From the NCBI GenBank assembly GCA_949296785.1, contig CASFRQ010000093.1, positions 1-6,128 of the forward strand: 6,128 nucleotides of DNA. The letters run 5' to 3'. A program made the position numbers and the translations under genes. Under the pieces are notes generated by a model, which saw nothing but the letters and a program-made list of their open reading frames with translations, was not told where the DNA came from and searched no databases. Positions 1-4,139 of the stretch are shown one piece after another. Source of the stretch: an uncultured Alphaproteobacteria bacterium (lineage in GTDB: Bacteria > Pseudomonadota > Alphaproteobacteria > CASFRQ01 > SAAU01). How positions within the stretch are numbered: the first letter of the stretch is position 1; each line of letters begins with the position of its first letter.

Positions 1-2
1 AA

Positions 3-50
3 AACTCCTTGGCTGTTTTGACAGACGGTCCGGTACCTCATTTAATATAA
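3..50 (+). CDS. possible 3' end of an upstream gene (partial)
   Basis: Frame 3 is open from the window edge to TAA at 48-50 and reads NSLAVLTDGPVPHLI. It would be the last 15 residues of a gene lying mostly outside the window. Frame 2 is also open for about 43 codons from the edge (to TAG near 133), so the choice of frame is uncertain. The peptide is too short to assign to a family. Confidence 0.2.
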   Translation, partial: NSLAVLTDGPVPHLI

Positions 51-144
51 GCATAAATAAGGGCGTTTTTTGTATCGCAATGTCCTATTTAGCAGTGTTC
101 ATAGCTTGTCGTATTCGCCCAAGGATATAGCGGAAGGAGTTTAT

Positions 145-279
145 TTGAAAATGCCGCCTGAGGACAGAAGGCGGATATCTGCGGTAAAGTCAGGAAGGGT
201 TTTATTAAACGGGGATAAGGGGACTCCGTTATATCGCAGCAACAGGAAAAAAACGTTCAAAAAAGAGTTAAGCATATAG
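145..279 (+). CDS. doubtful small ORF, 44 residues
   Basis: A TTG start at 145 lies 5 bases after AAGGAG (135-139 region), a reasonable Shine-Dalgarno spacing. The frame runs to TAG at 277-279. The same frame is open from TTG at 70, but that start has no ribosome site; an internal ATG at 151 is the third codon. The product is short and basic (PPEDRRR near the start, NRKKTFKKELSI at the end), with no signal peptide, membrane segment or known motif. It could be a remnant of a longer gene, since it lies in a gene-poor stretch and its codon choice is like the neighbours'. I do not recognise it, and chance is an adequate explanation. Confidence 0.22.
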   Translation: MKMPPEDRRRISAVKSGRVLLNGDKGTPLYRSNRKKTFKKELSI

Positions 280-283
280 GAAA

Positions 284-312
284 TTAACTAAAGCGTACAG
301 TCTGTTTATTTT
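284..312 (+). promoter_or_regulatory. possible sigma70-type promoter of a short RNA
   Basis: TTAACT at 284-289 (4 of 6 matches to TTGACA) and TATTTT at 307-312 are separated by exactly 17 bases. The same -10 hexamer, TATTTT, is used by the much better promoter at 2448-2476. Transcription would start near 319 and run into the hairpins at 342-378 and 428-452. The -35 is weak, so this is tentative. Confidence 0.3.
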
Positions 313-341
313 TGCTACAGAACTGCTTTGGGCTGCTAGGA

Positions 342-378
342 AGCGTCATCCTATCAGACCGTCTGATTATCTGACGCT
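342..378. repeat. two-part inverted repeat / hairpin
   Basis: AGCGTCA at 342-348 is the reverse complement of TGACGCT at 372-378. Inside, ATCAGAC at 353-359 is the reverse complement of GTCTGAT at 361-367, with one base, C360, at the centre. As DNA the inner part is a compact dyad; as RNA it gives a stem with an apical loop of about 5 bases. There is no T run after it, so it is not a terminator. Confidence 0.6.
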
Positions 379-427
379 CTTTAGGCGTTCTCGGGTTTCG
401 TGAGTGAGTGTCTCGCTTGTGAAGAAT

Positions 428-452
428 CCCATACTTTGAGTGGGGCTTTTTT
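428..452 (+). terminator. Rho-independent-type terminator
   Basis: CCC at 428-430 pairs with GGG at 442-444 and ACT at 433-435 with AGT at 439-441, with AT bulged at 431-432 and loop TTG. A simpler CCCA/TGGG stem is also possible. C446 and six Ts (447-452) follow. The stem is short, so strength is moderate. An ATG follows the T run directly at 453, but its frame stops after two codons. Confidence 0.45.
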
Positions 453-679
453 ATGGTTTGAATATAACGCTGCCTGGGCAAGCAGACGGATGCAGACATT
501 TTTGTTTAGTCGTAAGGCTTGTGAAGTTTTGTGGATGAGCGAGGGACACTTGAATGAACCCATATTATTTTCATTATTCGGAGGGAAGTTTATTTCCTTT
601 CAGTTGTTTGGACGCGGAACAAACAGAATAGAATATTTTTTAGAAACGGTAAATTGTACAAAAATTTGTCAAATAATTC

Positions 680-708
680 TTGCAAAGCTTCTTTAAATAA
701 CTTATAGT
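680..708 (+). promoter_or_regulatory. sigma70-type promoter of the RNase J-type gene
   Basis: TTGCAA at 680-685 and TATAGT at 703-708 are separated by 17 bases, with A/T-rich sequence upstream. The start point would be near 715, giving a leader of about 30 bases. The leader contains the A/G-rich ribosome site AAGGAAAGGAA (730-740) and the ATG at 747. No operator-like dyad overlaps it. Confidence 0.6.
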
Positions 709-746
709 AAATTATACGAAAGCAGACTGAAGGAAAGGAACAAAAA

Positions 747-2369
747 ATGAGTCAAACTTCTTTAACGCTTATCGGCGGAAACAATCCCAATCAAATCGGT
801 GCCAACTCAATGCTTTTAACTTGTAAAGACGGCCAGGAGGAAACAAACCTTCTGGTGGATTGCGGTTTAATGTTTTCGGATAAGATTTCCAAAGAGTTTG
901 ATAGGATTATTCCGAACTTTATGCCTTATCTTGGAAAAATAGACGGGATTCTTTTAACGCACGGTCATTTGGATCATATCGGTGCCGTTGTGGATTTTGT
1001 GCGGTTGGCTCAGGAAAAAAAGATGTATGTTCCGCCGATTTTCGGAACACCTTTTACTTTGGGCGTTTTGAATGAATATGCCAAAAAGTCAAATATGGTG
1101 GATCCGGATTCTTTTGACACTTATCCGATCGGAACGGGAAAAGAAAACGCTTTTTATGTCGGTTCTTTTAAAGTTGAAGCGTTGCCGGTTTCCCATTCTA
1201 TACCGGATTCCGTCGGGTTTTATGTGGAGACGCCGTCTACCCACCTTCTTTTTTCCGGGGACTATAAATTAACGCAAGATATGAAATTAGGGCATGTTTT
1301 TGATTTTGACCGGTTGGGCGAAATTTTGAAAACAAGAGGGATTGACTACTTTATTGATGATTCCACCCGCTCCGGGTTGCAGACGGATACTCTAAGTGAA
1401 ACAAAGGCGTTAGAGGGGTTGACGGCTCTTTTTGAAAAACACAGGAATCAACGGATTGTCGCCACGATGATCGGGACGAACATGGAAAGGCTCAGCTCGT
1501 TTAACAAAGCGGCGGCGGCCGTCGGGAAAAAAGCGGTTTTGCTGGGCGGCGGTGCGATTTTGGCGAATTATGAAATTCTGCGCCGGCAGGAATTTTATCA
1601 TCCGGAAGATTTTCCTTTGCCGATTATTCCTTTGGACAGATTAAAGGGAAAAGAAACATTGGCTCCCGAAATGCAGGCTGTTTTAGTGACGGGAAGTCAT
1701 ATGGAACCGGATTCTTTTACGGATAAACTGGTGAACAATAGGGTCTGTTTGCCTGGCGAAAGCAAATCGGATGTCTTTGTCAATCTTCAGGGATATATTC
1801 CGGGAAATGAGAAAGAGTATTCTCTTTTGATGAAGAAGATGTCTTTGAAACATAAAGATATTTATATGCCGAAGGAATTACCCGAGAAAATCGGCAATGT
1901 GCAGATTAACAGCCAGGTTTACAGTTCCGGACACGCTTCCGGTAAAGATAAGTCGGAAATCCTGTATCCGTTCTTTAAAGAAAACAACAGCCGGGAAATG
2001 ACGGTGATTCCCGTTCACGGGACGAAGGAGCATATCCAAACGATGCGGAAAAGGGTTGTGGACGCAGGCCTAAGGGTATCCGTTTATCCGGAAAGCCATG
2101 TTCTGGATTTATCAGAGAATCATTTGAAGGATACGGGGACAGAAATACGCGTTAAGTATATCGGCGTCCACGAAAATGTCAAAGACTCATACGGAAAAGA
2201 CAGGGAAGAGCTGAACGACGCCAAGTATTATGCTTTCCAACTTTCTTCCAACGGAAAGATTTTTGCGGATGGGATGGAGCTTGTTTATCCCGATTCGCAT
2301 CCGAAAGCGGAAAAAAATGATTTATCGCGTCTTGTCGGACGGTTAAAAAAAGCTCAGCACGAAAAATAA
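747..2369 (+). CDS. RNase J-type metallo-beta-lactamase/beta-CASP ribonuclease
   Basis: This is a predicted cytoplasmic zinc-dependent nuclease of 540 residues. RNase J enzymes combine endonuclease and 5'-3' exonuclease activity in mRNA turnover and RNA maturation. Visible motifs: metal-binding HGHLDH at 72-77, a further metal His at H150 (PVSHSIPD), Asp D172 (FSGDYK), a beta-CASP block with GTNMERLSSF (243-252), TGSHMEP at 315-321 where RNase J typically has TGSQGEP, SSGHASG with H396, and PVHGT with H424. The order MBL, beta-CASP, MBL, short C-terminal tail fits the family, and the length is close to the usual 550-560. The start is fixed by AAGGAAAGGAA about 7 bases upstream. The N-terminus reads LTLIGGNNPNQIGANS instead of the familiar PLGG.GEIGMN, so this is a divergent branch. 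It has its own promoter and no G+C-rich terminator after it. A tRNA- or DNA-processing beta-CASP relative is less likely. Confidence 0.85.
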   Translation: MSQTSLTLIGGNNPNQIGANSMLLTCKDGQEETNLLVDCGLMFSDKISKEFDRIIPNFMPYLGKIDGILLTHGHLDHIGAVVDFVRLAQEKKMYVPPIFGTPFTLGVLNEYAKKSNMVDPDSFDTYPIGTGKENAFYVGSFKVEALPVSHSIPDSVGFYVETPSTHLLFSGDYKLTQDMKLGHVFDFDRLGEILKTRGIDYFIDDSTRSGLQTDTLSETKALEGLTALFEKHRNQRIVATMIGTNMERLSSFNKAAAAVGKKAVLLGGGAILANYEILRRQEFYHPEDFPLPIIPLDRLKGKETLAPEMQAVLVTGSHMEPDSFTDKLVNNRVCLPGESKSDVFVNLQGYIPGNEKEYSLLMKKMSLKHKDIYMPKELPEKIGNVQINSQVYSSGHASGKDKSEILYPFFKENNSREMTVIPVHGTKEHIQTMRKRVVDAGLRVSVYPESHVLDLSENHLKDTGTEIRVKYIGVHENVKDSYGKDREELNDAKYYAFQLSSNGKIFADGMELVYPDSHPKAEKNDLSRLVGRLKKAQHEK

Positions 2370-2440
2370 TTTTTCTTGAAAAAACAGGAAAACAGCGGTG
2401 TTGGGAATAGAAATGATAAAAAAATTAAAAAAAGTTAAAT

Positions 2441-2461
2441 TTTATTCTTGACAAGAATAAA
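2441..2461. promoter_or_regulatory. perfect 21-bp inverted repeat over the -35, likely operator
   Basis: TTTATTCTTG (2441-2450) is the exact reverse complement of CAAGAATAAA (2452-2461), with A2451 at the centre. It covers the whole -35 hexamer (2448-2453), so a bound dimer would block RNA polymerase. A perfect 10+1+10 dyad exactly on a promoter is best explained as a repressor site. I cannot name the regulator; the arms do not look like LexA, Fur or CIRCE sites. Confidence 0.6.
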
Positions 2462-2476
2462 CGAGAATGCTATTTT
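2448..2476 (+). promoter_or_regulatory. strong sigma70-type promoter upstream of the terminase gene
   Basis: The consensus -35 TTGACA (2448-2453), a 17-bp spacer (2454-2470) and -10 TATTTT (2471-2476) point to a start near 2483. The transcript would enter the hairpin at 2504-2541, then an 18-codon ORF and the terminase gene. The -35 lies inside a perfect inverted repeat. Confidence 0.7.
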
Positions 2477-2486
2477 AGGTATACTA

Positions 2487-2497
2487 ACGCTAAGCGT
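2487..2497. promoter_or_regulatory. dyad at the transcription start, possible second operator
   Basis: ACGCT (2487-2491) and AGCGT (2493-2497) are inverted around A2492. TATAC (2480-2484) and GTATA (2496-2500) form an overlapping, differently centred pair. The position, at about +1 to +18 of the predicted start, would suit a repressor. With a one-base loop it cannot be a stable RNA hairpin, so a DNA site is the likelier reading. Confidence 0.35.
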
Positions 2498-2503
2498 ATA
2501 AGC

Positions 2504-2541
2504 AAAAAGCTTCTGAGGTATTTTTCTCGGAGGCTTTTTTT
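2504..2541 (+). terminator. leader hairpin with T7: terminator or attenuator
   Basis: AAAAAGCTTCTGAG (2504-2517) pairs along its full length with CTCGGAGGCTTTTT (2526-2539), including G-T pairs, around loop GTATTTTT (2518-2525). The T run is 2535-2541. Lying only about 20 bases after the predicted start, it would give a transcript of roughly 60 bases if termination is efficient. The 3' arm contains GGAGG (2529-2533), 8 bases before an ATG at 2542, so the same stem would also hide a ribosome site. It can act as a plain terminator of readthrough from the left or as an attenuator for the terminase gene. Confidence 0.6.
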
Positions 2542-2598
2542 ATGCTTGCCGCGTTTAAAACATCAATCAGTTTTTTTATCAAAGGGGATTTGAAATGA
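2542..2598 (+). CDS. possible 18-codon leader ORF overlapping the terminase start
   Basis: ATG at 2542 follows GGAGG (2529-2533) at 8 bases. The frame encodes MLAAFKTSISFFIKGDLK and stops at TGA 2596-2598, overlapping the terminase ATG (2595-2597) as ATGA. That overlap is the classic arrangement for translational coupling. The ribosome site lies in the 3' arm of the preceding hairpin. The peptide has no run of one amino acid, so it does not look like an amino-acid attenuation leader. It could be chance, because the terminase has its own ribosome site. Confidence 0.3.
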   Translation: MLAAFKTSISFFIKGDLK

Positions 2599-3926
2599 AA
2601 AAGTCAAAGCCTTTAAAAATCATTATCCCCGCCGTGTTTCGTCCTTTGTTAAAGGAAAAGATAAGATACAAACTTTATTACGGAGGGCGGGCCGGCGGAA
2701 AGAGTTACGCGTTCGCGGACAGTTTGTTGCTAAAAGGAAGAATGGAAAAGCTTTTCATCGTCTGCGTTCGGGAAATTCAGGAAAGCATCAAAGAGTCGGT
2801 TTACAAGTTGCTTGTAGACAGGATAGAGACTCTCGGATTGACGGATTATAAAGTTTCCCAACGCAAAATAGAAAACAAACTGACCGGGACGCGTATCATT
2901 TTCAAAGGTCTTCGGGATCAGGACGCCGGAAAAATAAAGTCGTTGGAAGGGGCGGATATCTGCTGGATAGAGGAGGGACAATATATCACAAAGAAATCTT
3001 GGGACATTCTGGATCCGACGATTCGAAAGGAAAATTCGGAAATCTGGATTTCAATGAACAGGGAAGAGGAAACCGACCCTCTTTGGACAATTTTGGGGGC
3101 TCATCCGGATGACAGGACCTTGGTTCGCAAAGTCAATTATACGGATAATCCTTTTTGTCCGGAGGAAATTAAGTTCCAGGCGCAAAAATGTTTGGAAACC
3201 CGGCCTCAGGAATATCCCCATATCTGGCTGGGAGAACCCAAAAGTCAGGCGGACAGCACTCTTATCGCCGCCGGATTGGTTTTGAAAGCTTTTGAGGGGA
3301 AAATGCTTTCTTCCTCCAGTCCTTTGATTATCGGAGCGGATATCGCTCGTTTTGGTTCCGACAAGACGGCTTTGTTTTTTAGAAAAGGCCGCTACGGCGT
3401 TAAGTTTGAACTACTGGACAGTATGGACACGGTGGAAGTGGCCAATCATTTGACAGCGCTGATTAAAACCTGTCATCCTTACCGGATTTTTTTGGACTTG
3501 GGAAATACCGGCGCCGGCGTTTATGATATTTTACAGGACAGAGGGTACGGAGAAATCGTTCGCGGCGTTAATTTCGGCGCGAAAGCTTTTTTACCGGACA
3601 GGTATGTTAATAAGCGCGCGGAAATGTGGGATGCCGTTCGCGAATGGCTGTCGTCGGAAGAATTGCCGGTGCAATTGCCGAAAGAGGACGGATTGCTGGA
3701 GGATTTAACCTGCGTTCGGAAAAAATACGACTCCTGCGGCCGGTTGCAGCTGGAAAGCAAAGAAGAGGTCAGAAAACGCTTGGGGCGTTCGCCGGATTTG
3801 GGGGACTCTTTGGCCTTGACTTTTGCGGAACCCGTCAGAGATTTCGGCGAACCGAAGCTTTATTCAAAAGACAAGATTTACATTGAAGATTTATTCAAAG
3901 AAAAAAAGAAGGCCGTTTCCTGGTGA
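2595..3926 (+). CDS. phage terminase large subunit
   Basis: This 443-residue protein is the ATP-driven motor and nuclease that cuts and packages phage DNA into the prohead. The N-terminal ATPase has Walker A GGRAGGKS (30-37), Walker B ICWIEE with the catalytic Glu (122-127) and a coupling-type motif ISMNREE (152-158). The C-terminal RNase H-like nuclease has the expected acidic residues: D249 (IIGADIARFGSDKT), D301 (IFLDLGNTGAG) and D404 (DLGDSLALTF, with D401 nearby). Length and domain order are those of an intact PBSX/phage-type large subunit, with no break. The ATG is preceded by AAAGGGG (2581-2587) at 7 bases. Transcription probably comes from the promoter at 2448-2476. No small subunit lies upstream and no portal or head gene follows, so it is isolated from the usual packaging module. 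It could be a prophage remnant, part of a rearranged phage, or a domesticated gene. Confidence 0.92.
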   Translation: MKKSKPLKIIIPAVFRPLLKEKIRYKLYYGGRAGGKSYAFADSLLLKGRMEKLFIVCVREIQESIKESVYKLLVDRIETLGLTDYKVSQRKIENKLTGTRIIFKGLRDQDAGKIKSLEGADICWIEEGQYITKKSWDILDPTIRKENSEIWISMNREEETDPLWTILGAHPDDRTLVRKVNYTDNPFCPEEIKFQAQKCLETRPQEYPHIWLGEPKSQADSTLIAAGLVLKAFEGKMLSSSSPLIIGADIARFGSDKTALFFRKGRYGVKFELLDSMDTVEVANHLTALIKTCHPYRIFLDLGNTGAGVYDILQDRGYGEIVRGVNFGAKAFLPDRYVNKRAEMWDAVREWLSSEELPVQLPKEDGLLEDLTCVRKKYDSCGRLQLESKEEVRKRLGRSPDLGDSLALTFAEPVRDFGEPKLYSKDKIYIEDLFKEKKKAVSW

Positions 3927-3942
3927 CAGAGGCGGTTTTTTT
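3913..3942 (+). terminator. Rho-independent-type terminator over the terminase stop
   Basis: CCGTTTC (3913-3919) pairs with GAGGCGG (3929-3935), including two G-T pairs, around loop CTGGTGACA, and is followed by T7 (3936-3942). The terminase stop TGA (3924-3926) lies in the loop. An ATG follows the T run directly at 3943. Confidence 0.55.
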
Positions 3943-4122
3943 ATGAAATTTTTCCCGGACGGAGACGCGTATTCCGAAAAGGAGAAAGAAAATCCGTCTG
4001 TTTATAAAGGCGGGCGGAATCCTTCGGCGGCGTTAAAACGGCGGCGGAAGGGCAACATGTCAATTTTTCTTTTTTATAAACGGAAAAGAAAAATATTTAT
4101 TCAATATCATTTAACAATTTAA
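3943..4122 (+). CDS. doubtful 59-residue ORF between terminase and the next gene
   Basis: ATG at 3943 directly follows the T7 run of the terminator. AGAGG at 3928-3932 could serve as a distant ribosome site, 10 bases upstream. The frame ends at TAA 4120-4122, just before the ribosome site of the next gene. The product is charged at first (GDAYSEKEKENPS), then basic (ALKRRRKGN), then SIFLFYKRKRKIFI. The last part coincides with an 11-bp A/T inverted repeat at 4063-4094, which weakens the coding case. No family is recognised. In the same frame it is open back through the terminase 3' end, so a +1 shift would fuse it to the terminase. It may be a gene remnant. Confidence 0.2.
   Translation: MKFFPDGDAYSEKEKENPSVYKGGRNPSAALKRRRKGNMSIFLFYKRKRKIFIQYHLTI
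4063..4094. repeat. 11-bp A/T inverted repeat
   Basis: ATTTTTCTTTT (4063-4073) is the exact reverse complement of AAAAGAAAAAT (4084-4094), around a 10-base loop (4074-4083); two further G-T pairs could extend it inward. It lies 46 bases before the start of the 453-residue gene. It has no G+C core, so it is not a typical terminator. It may be a leader hairpin or a protein site. Confidence 0.45.
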
Positions 4123-4126
4123 TGTG

Positions 4127-4134
4127 AAAGGAGG
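4127..4134 (+). promoter_or_regulatory. strong ribosome binding site
   Basis: AAAGGAGG lies 5 bases before ATG at 4140 and fixes that start. It is the best Shine-Dalgarno in the window, which suggests the gene is well translated when transcribed. I see no convincing promoter between the terminase terminator and this site. Confidence 0.8.
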
Positions 4135-4139
4135 ACGAA

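Larger units (their letters stand above)
319..452 (+). ncRNA. candidate short structured RNA
   Basis: About 134 bases lie between the possible promoter (284-312) and a terminator-like hairpin with T6 (428-452). Inside is a two-part stem: AGCGTCA 342-348 pairs with TGACGCT 372-378, and ATCAGAC 353-359 pairs with GTCTGAT 361-367. The two 7-bp arms are separated by a symmetric 4 x 4 internal loop (349-352 and 368-371). No open frame of note lies within it. I do not recognise tmRNA, RNase P RNA or SRP RNA signatures here. TGGG at 329-332 could compete with 441-444 for CCCA at 428-431, which would melt the terminator stem. The call rests on layout and pairing only. Confidence 0.3.
1..746. other. 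746-base stretch without a convincing gene
   Basis: No frame on either strand gives a protein with recognisable motifs. The longest open frames (GTG at 400 to 696 on +, and 381-563 and 284-499 on -) overlap one another and a terminator-like hairpin, so they read as chance openings. What can be supported is listed separately: a possible C-terminal tail of an upstream gene (3-50), a doubtful small ORF (145-279), a candidate short RNA unit (284-452), long-range pairable sequence (406-551), and the promoter of the RNase J-type gene (680-708). The 3' part, from about 610, is A+T rich and includes the TTGTACAA palindrome and A/T runs just upstream of the promoter. Confidence 0.6.

Noticed and set aside
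284..563. Two overlapping open frames on the - strand (284-499 and 381-563)
   Set aside because: They overlap each other and the + strand RNA signals, and have no motifs; likely chance openings in structured sequence.
400..696. 98-codon open frame from GTG on +
   Set aside because: No ribosome site, runs through the terminator hairpin at 428-452 and into the next gene's promoter, and shows no protein motif.
1072..1601. Shorter open frames inside the RNase J-type gene on both strands
   Set aside because: The host frame has clear catalytic motifs throughout, so these are shadows.
2370..2383. TTTTTC-TT-GAAAAA after the RNase J-type gene as its terminator
   Set aside because: All-A/T stem with a two-base loop; too weak to call.
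2529..3945. GAGGC...T7-ATG copies flanking the terminase as attachment-site direct repeats
   Set aside because: The match is short, interrupted and explained by two terminator-type hairpins; no integrase or tRNA end is present.
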